Source: Microcaldota archaeon
Lineage (GTDB): Archaea > Micrarchaeota > Micrarchaeia > Micrarchaeales > CABMGC01
Direction of reading: 5' to 3'
Assembly (NCBI GenBank): GCA_021848025.1
Contig: JAJZND010000015.1
Coordinates: 73,310 to 113,808, forward strand
DNA length: 40,499 nucleotides
Positions 8,708 through 16,602 of this stretch are shown piece after piece (position 1 is the stretch's first letter; every line of letters starts with the position of its first letter). Under the pieces are notes generated by a model that did not search any database, was not told where the DNA came from, and saw only the letters and a program-made list of their open reading frames with translations. The position numbers were made by a program, and so were the translations under genes.

Positions 8708-9807
8708 TATCTAAGGAAGAGATTAGTGCGGTACTTGAGAGGTATGACAAGGAAAAGATAGCGATAGGTACATTATGCTCGCATTCCTCACTCCAAATTA
8801 TCCACGGAGCCAGGCAGGAAGGATTCAGGACGGTAGGGATATGTACTAAGGACAGGATGCATCTGTATGATTCGTTTCCAGAAGCCAAGCCAGATGAATT
8901 TATATTGGTGGATAAGTTTAGCGATATGCTCAGTGAGAAAAACCAGGAGCTTATGCGTAGAAAGAATGTGGTTCTGATACCGCATGGATCTCTTGTCCAA
9001 TATGTGGGCCCTTCCAACATACGCAACAATCTTCTAGTGCCTATGTTCGGAAACCGGGCGACGCTTGAATGGGAAGGCAACCGGTCCCTGCAGCGCAAAT
9101 GGCTTGTAAATGCCGGGCTTAAAATGCCACGCGAATACAAGGAAATTCACGGCATAGATAAGCGCGTCTTTGTGAAATTCTCTGGCGCAAGGGGCGGCTC
9201 TGGTTTCTTTACTGCGTCTTCTGAATACGAGTTCAAAGAAAAAATTAACACACGGATAAAATCAGGCTTAGTCAGCAGTGCGGATGTGCAAGATGTAACA
9301 ATACAGGAGTTTGTTTCAGGAGTCAGGTACTATTTCCAATATTTCTACTCCATATTTGAAGATCCAGCCGGCCAGCTTGAAACGGGAAGAATAGAACTTT
9401 TGGGAATTGACAAGAGAATAGAGACGATAGATGAAGCATACCGCGGACTTCCGGATGTGCCTGAAGAATTCTTCGACTATACTATCACTGGAAACCAGCC
9501 AGTTGTAATAAGGGAGAGTTTATTACCAGAGGTAATGAAAATGGGTGCAGAAACCGTAAAGAGCTCTACGAAACTTTTCCCTCCCGGAATGCAAGGCGCT
9601 TTCTGCTTGGAAACGGTATACCATCCTGGAAGTGGTTTTACCACATTCGAAATATCTGCAAGGATAGTGGCAGGTTCAAACCTGTATCCGCAGGGCTCAC
9701 CGTATTCAGCATACATTTTCAAGGAGCCGATGTCCACTGGCAGGAGAATTTCCAGGGAGATACGCATAGGCCTAGAAAGAAAGAGGATTAGCGAGATAAT
9801 CTATTAG
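8704..9807 (+). CDS. purP: PurP: FAICAR synthetase (formate- and ATP-dependent)
   Basis: This copy carries the standard PurP signatures: [18 protein letters not shown], the glycine-rich [59 protein letters not shown] and [14 protein letters not shown]. It is therefore the better candidate for the FAICAR-forming enzyme. The start is GTG at 8704 inside the stop of the upstream paralogue, with GAGGT at 8693-8697 placed 6 nt before it. The length (367 aa) is normal. Next downstream is PurA, so the products pass through IMP to AMP; GuaB faces it from the other strand. Confidence 0.94.
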   Translation: MISKEEISAVLERYDKEKIAIGTLCSHSSLQIIHGARQEGFRTVGICTKDRMHLYDSFPEAKPDEFILVDKFSDMLSEKNQELMRRKNVVLIPHGSLVQYVGPSNIRNNLLVPMFGNRATLEWEGNRSLQRKWLVNAGLKMPREYKEIHGIDKRVFVKFSGARGGSGFFTASSEYEFKEKINTRIKSGLVSSADVQDVTIQEFVSGVRYYFQYFYSIFEDPAGQLETGRIELLGIDKRIETIDEAYRGLPDVPEEFFDYTITGNQPVVIRESLLPEVMKMGAETVKSSTKLFPPGMQGAFCLETVYHPGSGFTTFEISARIVAGSNLYPQGSPYSAYIFKEPMSTGRRISREIRIGLERKRISEIIY

Positions 9808-9877
9808 CGCCAGGGTACCTTTTTATGTTTTGCATTGCAATATCGCAGTGACGTTATCCAATCTCAATAGTGATGGC

Positions 9878-10888
9878 ATGCTGGACCTAATGATAGGCGG
9901 ATTCTATGGTGACGAAGGCAAAGGCAAAGTGGCTTCATACATGGCTTTCAGGGACATGCCATATATGGCGGTAAGAACCGGAAGTATAAATGCCGGGCAT
10001 ACTGTGATATACAATGGCAGGAAATATGGATTTAGGCTGCTTCCATCTGCCTGTCTGAATGGGAAAAGCATACTGGCTATGGCTCCAGGCTCCCTGATAA
10101 AGAGGGACGTACTTTTCAGGGAGCTTGAGGAAACCAGATCTGCAGAAAGACTCATGATAGACCCGCATACCGGGGTAATCACGGATCAGGAAGTCGAAGA
10201 TGAGAGGAATAACGAGCACCTGAAAGGCAAGGTCGGAAGCACTCTGCAGGGAGTCGGAAGCGCAGAATCAAAGAGGATACTCCGCACGCTGAAGCTGGCT
10301 AAGGATTATGAAGAGCTCTCAAAATACATTGCAAACGTTCCAGACAAGGTAATAGGTGCACTAGAGCAAGGCAAAAATGTCCACGTAGAAGCCACACAAG
10401 GCCACTTCCTGAGCATATATCACGGAGAGTATCCGTTTGTCACGAGCAGGAATACTACCGCTTCCGGGGTCCTCAGCGAAGTCGGAGTAGGCCCAAAGTA
10501 TGCGGGCAACATAATTGTTATCTTTAAGGCCTTTATAACGCGTGTCGGAGGCGGTCCGCTCGCAGGCGAGCTGCCTCATGAAGAGGCAAAGAGGCTAGGC
10601 GCGGATGAATACGGCACTGTTACCGGAAGAGCCAGAAGGGTGGCTCACTTCGATTCGAAGGTAGCCAAGGAGGTAGCCAGGATAAACTCCGCAAACCAGA
10701 TGGCGATAACAAAACTTGATGTAAAGTTCAAAGGCGCCTATAAAGTAAGGGACTACGAGAAGCTGCCAAGCGAAGCCAAGAAATGGGTAGAAGAAATTGA
10801 GGATGAGGTCGGAATTCCGGCTACGCTGCTAGGCACCGGAGAAGAGGCAATGGATATGATAGACAGGCGCGCCGAGCTTGTCAGCTAG
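9878..10888 (+). CDS. purA: Adenylosuccinate synthetase
   Basis: Catalyses GTP-dependent addition of aspartate to IMP, the first step to AMP. Visible are the P-loop-like [11 protein letters not shown] with the catalytic Asp, NAGHTV with the catalytic His, [13 protein letters not shown], and the IMP/GTP segment [13 protein letters not shown] followed by [12 protein letters not shown]. About 336 aa matches the short archaeal form. The reading frame is open back to a TTG at 9830, but a TATA-like stretch at about 9820-9827 and an AGTGAT just upstream favour the ATG at 9878; the ATG at 9890 is the alternative. Its TAG abuts the stop of guaB on the other strand. Confidence 0.95.
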   Translation: MLDLMIGGFYGDEGKGKVASYMAFRDMPYMAVRTGSINAGHTVIYNGRKYGFRLLPSACLNGKSILAMAPGSLIKRDVLFRELEETRSAERLMIDPHTGVITDQEVEDERNNEHLKGKVGSTLQGVGSAESKRILRTLKLAKDYEELSKYIANVPDKVIGALEQGKNVHVEATQGHFLSIYHGEYPFVTSRNTTASGVLSEVGVGPKYAGNIIVIFKAFITRVGGGPLAGELPHEEAKRLGADEYGTVTGRARRVAHFDSKVAKEVARINSANQMAITKLDVKFKGAYKVRDYEKLPSEAKKWVEEIEDEVGIPATLLGTGEEAMDMIDRRAELVS

Positions 10889-12325
10889 TCAGGAGAGCTT
10901 CTCATAACTCTCAGAAAGCCCGCTGTTTGTAAGTCTCACGAATTTTGCATTTTTTCTGAGTTCTTCAAGATTAGCTGCACCGCAATAGCTCATTCCTGAT
11001 CTCAAACCACCTATAAGCTGGTTTACTACCTCCTTCATAGAACCTTTATACACAACAGACGATTCTACGCCTTCTGGAACTATATCAAATATCTCCTGAG
11101 GATCCACTTCTCTTTTGTCTATCCTCTTCCTGCTTACATTTGCACCAAACGATGCCATGCCCCTGTAGCTCTTATGTTTTACACCGTCCCTTATGGTAAA
11201 GTATCCTGGACTCTCATCGGTGCCTGCAAAAATGCTGCCGATCATCACCGAACACGCACCTGCAGCGAGAGCTTTTGTTATATCCCCTGAAGCTTTTATG
11301 CCTCCGTCTGCTATTATCTCTATGCCATGCGCCTTGGAAGCTTCATGGCATTCAATTACTGCGGTAAGCTGCGGCATTCCTGCACCTGTCACTGTACGTG
11401 TTATGCATGCAGCTCCAGGGCCAATGCCTACCTTCACGCCATCTGCTCCTGCAGCTATCAGATCCTCAGTTCCTTCCTTTGTTGCAACATTGCCTGCAAT
11501 TATAGGCACATCCGATATAACCTTCTTTATATTCTTCAGCGCATTAATGACGCTTGCAGAATGGCCATGCGCAATGTCAAGAACAAGAAGGTCGGTTTCA
11601 GCTTCTGCAAGCTTAGCCGCCCTCTCCATATAGTCGCCTTTTACCCCTATAGCTGCACCTACGAGCAGTCTGCCTCTCCTGTCCTTAGCAGAATTCTCTG
11701 AGTGAATCATCTTGTAGATATCCTTCGAGGTTATCAGGCCTCTAACCACATTATTCCTGTCAACAAGCGGGAGCTTTTCCAAACGGTGCTTGTCGAGTAT
11801 CTTTAGTGCTTCTTCATCGTTCATTCCCGGAGTGCCTACAATAAGCCTGGCTCTTGGTGTCATTGCCTTGGATACTTTTGTCTTATCATCCTTCACGAAC
11901 CGTATATCTCTGTCAGTCAAGATTCCAAGAAGCTTAAATGATTTATCCACTACAAGGAGGCTCATGACTCCTCTTTTTGCCATTTCATACCTCGCTTCTT
12001 CGACTGTCTCGTCAGGCCTTATACAGTAAGGTTTGTCTATTATGTACGACTGCGCACGTTTTACCTTTCTGACCTCATTAGCCTCACTCTCTATATCCAT
12101 AAACCGGTGTATTATGCCAATTCCGCCTAGCGTGGCCATAGCTATGGCCATATTCGCCTCTGTAACTGTATCCATATTTGCGCTTACAAGAGGAAGATTC
12201 AGCTTTATGCCTTTTGTCAGGCGCGTCGAAACGTCCACTTTCTTTCTAGAGTCTATAGAAGATTTCATGGGAACCAGAAGCACATCCCCGTAACTCAGCG
12301 CATACCTTATATCTTCTACTTTCAA
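10889..12325 (-). CDS. guaB: IMP dehydrogenase with CBS pair
   Basis: Oxidises IMP to XMP with NAD, the committed step to GMP. The order is a barrel start (YGDVLLVPMKSSIDSRKKVD, residues 13-32), a CBS pair at about 93-215, then the barrel with GIGPGAACITR carrying the catalytic Cys (about residue 303), DGGIKASGDITKALAAGA, YRGMASFGAN and the flap and end EGVESSVVYKGSMKE...GGLRSGMSYCGA. The usual residue before Cys is Ile or Ser (GPGSIC); here it is Ala-Ala. The length of 478 aa is standard. It converges on purA with no intervening base, so the two IMP-using branches share this locus. Confidence 0.96.
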   Translation of the reverse strand: MKVEDIRYALSYGDVLLVPMKSSIDSRKKVDVSTRLTKGIKLNLPLVSANMDTVTEANMAIAMATLGGIGIIHRFMDIESEANEVRKVKRAQSYIIDKPYCIRPDETVEEARYEMAKRGVMSLLVVDKSFKLLGILTDRDIRFVKDDKTKVSKAMTPRARLIVGTPGMNDEEALKILDKHRLEKLPLVDRNNVVRGLITSKDIYKMIHSENSAKDRRGRLLVGAAIGVKGDYMERAAKLAEAETDLLVLDIAHGHSASVINALKNIKKVISDVPIIAGNVATKEGTEDLIAAGADGVKVGIGPGAACITRTVTGAGMPQLTAVIECHEASKAHGIEIIADGGIKASGDITKALAAGACSVMIGSIFAGTDESPGYFTIRDGVKHKSYRGMASFGANVSRKRIDKREVDPQEIFDIVPEGVESSVVYKGSMKEVVNQLIGGLRSGMSYCGAANLEELRKNAKFVRLTNSGLSESYEKLS

Positions 12326-12465
12326 TCAAACACCTATTCGCAGCAGACCCAACACAATACTTTAGCCAATCAGTACAACGAAAATGGCAAAGATAAATCA
12401 TACATTAAAACTTAAGAATTGACTATACTGCTGTAAGAAAGCCGGTATATGCGCTAAAGCAAAAA

Positions 12466-12480
12466 TTGCAATATATGCAA
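12466..12480 (+). promoter_or_regulatory. Dyad TTGCA-ATATA-TGCAA upstream of tRNA-Arg(CCG)
   Basis: A perfect 5-bp inverted repeat around ATATA, about 38-52 nt before the tRNA-Arg gene at 12518. It may be an upstream promoter element or operator; the more likely TATA box for the tRNA is the AT-rich stretch at about 12484-12492. Confidence 0.25.
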
Positions 12481-12517
12481 AGCATAAATTACTGCTCAGC
12501 ATTATTCGTATGCCAAA

Positions 12518-12592
12518 GGGCATGTGGTGTAACTTGGACAGCACGCCGGCTTCCGGAGCCGCAGGTTGCGGGTTCAAATCCCGTCATGCCCG
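12518..12592 (+). tRNA. tRNA-Arg (anticodon CCG)
   Basis: Cloverleaf: acceptor GGGCATG/CATGCCC, D stem GTGT/GCAC, anticodon loop TTCCGGA (anticodon CCG, reading CGG) on a stem CCGGC/GCCGC whose outermost pair is C-C, variable AGGTT, and T stem GCGGG/CCCGT. The discriminator is G and CCA is not encoded. It shares its ends with tRNA-Arg(TCG) at 7273. A 25-nt stretch of its 3' part (12566-12590) recurs at 14403-14427 with 23 of 25 identical, and a foreign tRNA 3' half starts only 4 nt after it. Confidence 0.93.
12566..12590 (+). repeat. Direct repeat, left copy (inside tRNA-Arg 3' end)
   Basis: The T arm and acceptor end of tRNA-Arg(CCG). It matches 14403-14427 in the same direction at 23 of 25 positions. 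Together they bracket about 1.8 kb, as attachment-site repeats would. Confidence 0.6.
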
Positions 12593-12596
12593 TCAT

Positions 12597-12637
12597 TTGA
12601 CACGCAGAAGACTGGAGTTCGATTCTCCGCGGGCCCA
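12597..12637 (+). other. tRNA-Val-like 3' half (attachment remnant or split-tRNA half)
   Basis: From the anticodon loop onward this reads as an intact tRNA 3' half: loop TTGACAC (anticodon GAC, Val), stem strand GCAGA, variable AGAC, T stem TGGAG/CTCCG with loop TTCGATT, acceptor strand CGGGCCC and discriminator A. A matching 5' half (starting GGGCCCG) is absent upstream; the preceding sequence is a complete tRNA-Arg. Pieces running from the anticodon loop to the 3' end are typical of integrase attachment sites. A trans-spliced split tRNA is the alternative, but the 4-nt gap leaves no room for the GC-rich pairing leader known from Nanoarchaeum. Confidence 0.6.
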
Positions 12638-12867
12638 CTTGAAAGTTCCGCATACGGACCCTAAAATCGGAAGGATATCGTATCCGGAGTGAAGAAATAA
12701 GCCCGGCGATAGAAAGTAGTGCTATTACTATCTTTATCTTGTCTTTCTATGCACCGGCATGATTTATCTCTCCGTTCTTGGTATCTTAAGGCTAACCTTG
12801 TTTCAGAGATTTAGCGTAAGAGTAATGGCAAAGCCACTTTACTCTACAGCATCTAGCATATTTCCAA

Positions 12868-14295
12868 TTAACCTTTTATACATGTAACTTCTTTTGGTAA
12901 GAATATTGAGAAATTGGTGCCGTTATAAACTAATTTTGATTGATTAATATTCCAAAAATATGAAGGATTTACTCCGAGATTCGGCAATTTGAATATTATT
13001 ATTGGATATTCTGTAGCAACAGTATTATTCAAAAACAAAGGCGAATATGCACTTTGGTTAAGGAAAATCAGATATGGCCATGAATTTGACTCTACACGGC
13101 ATCCTTGGTAACCGAGGCTATCTAATTCAAAAATAGAACTTCTTATAACCGAGCTATTAGAGTTAACGTTAACTTTGCTTAGGTAAGGCACGGCTTCCAG
13201 ATAAAATACAATGAATGAGATAACTAAAAGCAAAAAGGCGGCAATCACAATGTCTTTTAAAATTTTAGGGTTCTTTTTGATTTCTTTTTGCAATATTATT
13301 AATGCAAAGAGAGTTGCAGAAGTATATATTAAATAAGAATACCGTATCTGCCCGAAATAATCCGTATGTAAGGCTATAATGAAATATCCGAGGATTGCTA
13401 GGCATGAAAATAATATGGCGATTTTTGTGAATTCACTCTCCATCAATCTTGTTTTCACTTCGTTTTGAAATAATTTGAGGTTTCCCTTGAATTTATCACG
13501 TAATCCGATGAGTAGGTACACAAGCGGGACAAATAAGCCTATTAAAAATGGAAATACGGGAATTGAAATCGGGCCGCTTGTTGTGACGTTTAAGCTAACA
13601 GAACCTAAATAAGCGTATAGTGGATTTCCATAATATATATAATTAAATGCAAACCAAGGAATTGTGATTAGTATAAAAAGGGAATATGCTGCAACTATCT
13701 TCTTTCTGTTGCCAGCAAACAGCAGTAATGGCAAAAAGATTAGGTTAGGATATTTACTTAAGGCGGCAAGTCCTAGAAATAGGCCAGAAATAGGGCTTTT
13801 TTTGTATAAAAACCCGAGGGTTATTAGAAGAAATGAGACTGAAAGCACTTCCGCGCTATTTGCCAATAACGAAAAATATATGAAAAATGGGCTTAATATA
13901 AGACAATATGATAAAAGTTTGTCGAATTTTAGGGCTTTGCTGAAAAACCAAATTGATATAACAAAAATAAAGTATAAAATAATTGTATAGGGCAAGATTG
14001 GATTATGAAAAATTAATATTAATGGTACAAATATTGCGCTTGGCATTGCATCTCTTATCGGCTCTATATAAAATGTATTCTGTTGTATTTCCCAACCATT
14101 AATGTCTATATTAAAAAAATCCTTTTGAGAAAACCTATTATTAAGGTAACTTTTCGCGTTTAAATAATGAACTATAACGTCCCAAGCAGGTCCTGAAAAG
14201 TGATAAGACAATACTAATATGAACAGAAAGAGAACAGCTAGGCCTATAATAAGCTTCGTGCCTGATTCATCATTTGCGAGTTTATTTTTACCCAT
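12868..14295 (-). CDS. Membrane glycosyltransferase-like protein (GT-C/PMT type), AT-rich
   Basis: This 475-aa protein has about ten hydrophobic helices. A first helix at 14-33 is followed by an outside loop with PAWDVIVHYLNAKSYL, where the Asp matches the usual catalytic-site Asp of GT-C enzymes (PMT/ArnT type). Further helices run to about residue 350, and a C-terminal outside domain has several N-X-S/T sequons. Such proteins transfer sugars from lipid carriers to proteins or lipids; the substrate cannot be told. The gene is far more AT-rich than its neighbours and lies alone between copies of a tRNA-Arg 3' end, which points to horizontal transfer. The start is ATG, with no SD-like site noted. 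Confidence 0.8.
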   Translation of the reverse strand: MGKNKLANDESGTKLIIGLAVLFLFILVLSYHFSGPAWDVIVHYLNAKSYLNNRFSQKDFFNIDINGWEIQQNTFYIEPIRDAMPSAIFVPLILIFHNPILPYTIILYFIFVISIWFFSKALKFDKLLSYCLILSPFFIYFSLLANSAEVLSVSFLLITLGFLYKKSPISGLFLGLAALSKYPNLIFLPLLLFAGNRKKIVAAYSLFILITIPWFAFNYIYYGNPLYAYLGSVSLNVTTSGPISIPVFPFLIGLFVPLVYLLIGLRDKFKGNLKLFQNEVKTRLMESEFTKIAILFSCLAILGYFIIALHTDYFGQIRYSYLIYTSATLFALIILQKEIKKNPKILKDIVIAAFLLLVISFIVFYLEAVPYLSKVNVNSNSSVIRSSIFELDSLGYQGCRVESNSWPYLIFLNQSAYSPLFLNNTVATEYPIIIFKLPNLGVNPSYFWNINQSKLVYNGTNFSIFLPKEVTCIKG

Positions 14296-14402
14296 GTTCA
14301 GTTTATGTGTACAGACTTATTATATTTTGTGATGACGAGGTACTCCTGAACGAGCCGGGCGAATTTCTGTTCCACAGGAATCCAAACTACGGCTATGTTG
14401 GA

Positions 14403-14427
14403 TTGCGGTTTAAAATCCCGTCATGCC
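14403..14427 (+). repeat. Direct repeat, right copy of the tRNA-Arg 3' end
   Basis: 23 of 25 positions equal 12566-12590, including 15 identical bases in a row (AAATCCCGTCATGCC). The copy lacks the 5' part of a tRNA and is followed by GCCCG rather than CG, so it is a decayed duplicate. Confidence 0.6.
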
Positions 14428-14653
14428 GCCCGCCATTATCTGTAGTATCTGATAAGGATCCATACGGTGTGCATACACGGAATTGCCAATAACTGAAAGA
14501 TAAAAGTTTTCTGCCATCCTTTTGCAACGTGCGTCTGAAGCGATTTCCAAAACAGGCAACTCTCTAGTAAAATATTGGTATACAAGAGCAGGCATACTGC
14601 CTTTTATAGTTTCAGAAGTCCACTTTTCTTATCTATATTTGTTAGCTGGTCTG
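14403..14653 (+). promoter_or_regulatory. Promoter region of the MFS gene
   Basis: CTTTTATAGT at about 14600-14609 is the best TATA-like box before the ATG at 14654. A start of transcription near 14635 would leave a leader of about 20 nt. Confidence 0.35.
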
Positions 14654-16411
14654 ATGGTAAAGTATAAGTGGGTGGCATTGTCCAATACCACCCTTGGAGT
14701 GCTGATGGCTACAATAAACAGCAATATACTCCTGATTTCACTGCCTGCAATATTCAACGGCATACATCTCAATCCTCTTGGCGCTGACACCTTCCAGTAT
14801 CTTCTCTGGCTTCTTTTCGGCTATAACATAATAACCGCCACGCTTCTCGTCACATTTGGGAAACTCTCTGATATTTTTGGCAGGGTAAGGCTCTATAATA
14901 TGGGTTTTCTTATATTCACCGCTGGCTCTGTACTGCTCTCACTTACTCCAAGCACCGGTTCAGAGGGTGCACTTGAACTCATTGCATTCAGAATTATACA
15001 GGCGATAGGCGGCGCGTTCTTATTTGCAAATAGCGCTGCGATTATTACTGATGCATTTCCGCACAATGAAAGGGGGAAGGCGCTGGGCATAAACCAGGTG
15101 GCCGCGCTTGTAGGGTCCCTGCTCGGTCTTCTTCTTGGCGGTGTGCTTGCAGTCATAAACTGGAGGCTTGTCTTCCTTGTTAGCGTGCCTGTTGGAGTAA
15201 TCGGGACAATCTGGTCCTATTTCAAGCTCAGGGAATTAGGAGTGTCACAGAAAGACAAGCAGATTGACGTATACGGCAACGTGGCATTTGCAGTAGGGCT
15301 TACCTTGCTCCTGGTAGGCGTAACATACGGGCTGCTCCCTTACGGGGGCAGTACAATGGGCTGGACCAGCCCATTTGTAATATTGGCGCTTCTGCTCGGC
15401 ACGCTGCTGCTAATTGCATTCATCTTCATTGAGAGGATTGTAAAGAATCCGATGTTCAGGCTCGAGCTCTTCAAGATAAGGATGTTCTCTGCTGCAAATC
15501 TTGCCGGCATGCTTGGCTCAATGGCGCGCGGAGGCGTCTTCCTGCTCCTTATAATACTGCTGCAGGGTGTATGGCTTCCTCTGCACGGTTATAGTTTTTC
15601 AGAGACCCCCTTCTGGTCGGGCATATACATGATTCCTATGCTTTTTGGTTTCGTAATAATGGGGCCCCTGAGCGGCTGGCTTTCGGATAAGCATGGAGCA
15701 AGGTTCCTTGCGACTGCAGGGATGATCATTTCCGCAATTGCATTTATCCTGCTTGCTCTGCTTCCATTCAACTTTACCTATCTTGAATTTGCTATAATAC
15801 TGCTAATAATGGGCTTTGGAAGTGGTATGTTTGCCTCGCCAAATACAGCATCAATAATGAACTCCGTGCCTCCTGAAAATAGGGGAGCAGCATCAGGTAT
15901 GCGCGCAACGCTGCAGAACACCGGCTCTACGGCCAGCCTTGCAATCTTCTTCACAATCGTAATTCTAGGCCTCTCTTCATCGTTGCCTGCCGCTCTTTCC
16001 GGAGCGATATCCAAAGCAGGCGCGCCCCAGGTTGTTGCAAATGACGCTGCACGCATACCTCCTACTACTGCGCTTTTTGCAGCATTTCTGGGCTATAATC
16101 CTGTCAGTGCGCTGCTTGCCCAACTTCCTGCAAATGACACCTCGCAGCTCAGCAAGCCGACTCTTGCAGCAATAACCTCACGTACTTGGTTTCCTAACGC
16201 AATCGCGCCTTCCTTCATACACTCTCTGGATCTCTCATTTTACATAGGCGCCGTACTCTCTTTTATTGCGGCCCTGGCATCGCTAATGAGGGGTAAAAAG
16301 TACGTTCATGGCGAGGCAAACGGTAAGCTTGAAGCTGTGATAAGCAAGGAGGAAGCCACTGATGAAGCCAGGATACATAAGATTGAGGAGGAACTGGAGA
16401 AACACAAATAG
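14654..16411 (+). CDS. MFS transporter, DHA2/EmrB-type, 14 TM
   Basis: This is a proton-coupled exporter-type permease. About 14 membrane helices are seen; motif A is [14 protein letters not shown] after helix 2, the antiporter-type region includes [19 protein letters not shown], and a second motif A-like [14 protein letters not shown] lies in the second half. A large outside loop (about 470-550) precedes the last helix, and the tail is charged and coiled ([20 protein letters not shown]). I chose ATG 14654 because the sequence [21 protein letters not shown] is the normal family start and a TATA-like box lies about 45-55 nt upstream. The substrate is unknown (drug, acid or sugar). It precedes the trehalose gene on the same strand, but separated by about 190 nt. 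Confidence 0.92.
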   Translation: MVKYKWVALSNTTLGVLMATINSNILLISLPAIFNGIHLNPLGADTFQYLLWLLFGYNIITATLLVTFGKLSDIFGRVRLYNMGFLIFTAGSVLLSLTPSTGSEGALELIAFRIIQAIGGAFLFANSAAIITDAFPHNERGKALGINQVAALVGSLLGLLLGGVLAVINWRLVFLVSVPVGVIGTIWSYFKLRELGVSQKDKQIDVYGNVAFAVGLTLLLVGVTYGLLPYGGSTMGWTSPFVILALLLGTLLLIAFIFIERIVKNPMFRLELFKIRMFSAANLAGMLGSMARGGVFLLLIILLQGVWLPLHGYSFSETPFWSGIYMIPMLFGFVIMGPLSGWLSDKHGARFLATAGMIISAIAFILLALLPFNFTYLEFAIILLIMGFGSGMFASPNTASIMNSVPPENRGAASGMRATLQNTGSTASLAIFFTIVILGLSSSLPAALSGAISKAGAPQVVANDAARIPPTTALFAAFLGYNPVSALLAQLPANDTSQLSKPTLAAITSRTWFPNAIAPSFIHSLDLSFYIGAVLSFIAALASLMRGKKYVHGEANGKLEAVISKEEATDEARIHKIEEELEKHK

Positions 16412-16602
16412 GCTGGGGTCACATACTTCTTCAATAAATAGTGCCGGATTTTTCTCCCGCATTGTTAAACACTTTAGCCAATCTAAATCCTAGATCCAAT
16501 TCCTCTTACAATGCTTCCGTTATGTTGAATACATTGCCCAATGCCTCGAACCCATGTTTTTATTTGTTAATGGGAAATAATTAATTACATGAAGTGACAA
16601 CC

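Larger units (their letters stand above)
12591..14427. mobile_element. Probable remnant insertion at tRNA-Arg(CCG)
   Basis: This segment is bounded by the tRNA-Arg 3' end and its decayed direct copy. It contains a tRNA-Val-like 3' half just inside the left end and one gene of very low GC on the minus strand. Hand counting positions 13921-14040 gives 31 G+C of 120 (26%), while 15121-15180 beyond the right end gives 31 of 60 (52%). No integrase or other mobility gene is visible, so if this was an integrative element only cargo remains. The boundaries and composition are seen; the mechanism is inferred. Confidence 0.45.
14296..14653. other. Intergenic stretch with att-like repeat and possible gene remnant
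   Basis: This holds the right repeat copy (14403-14427) and, before it, about 70 nt of host-like GC content in an open plus-strand frame encoding EVLLNEPGEFLFHRNPNYGY. It has no visible start, so it may be a relic of a gene end; I cannot name it. A TATA-like CTTTTATAGT at about 14600-14609 serves the MFS gene. The frame is open from 14522 into the MFS gene, but its 44 extra residues do not look like MFS sequence. Confidence 0.4.

Noticed and set aside
12597-12637. Complete tRNA-Val gene
   Set aside because: The 5' half is missing; the upstream sequence is the end of an intact tRNA-Arg.
12510-12692. Short frame over tRNA-Arg(CCG) and the tRNA-Val half
   Set aside because: It reads through RNA genes; the bases are explained by tRNA structure.
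12591-14427. Insertion sequence with transposase
   Set aside because: No transposase frame or terminal inverted repeats are seen; only direct tRNA-derived repeats bound the segment.
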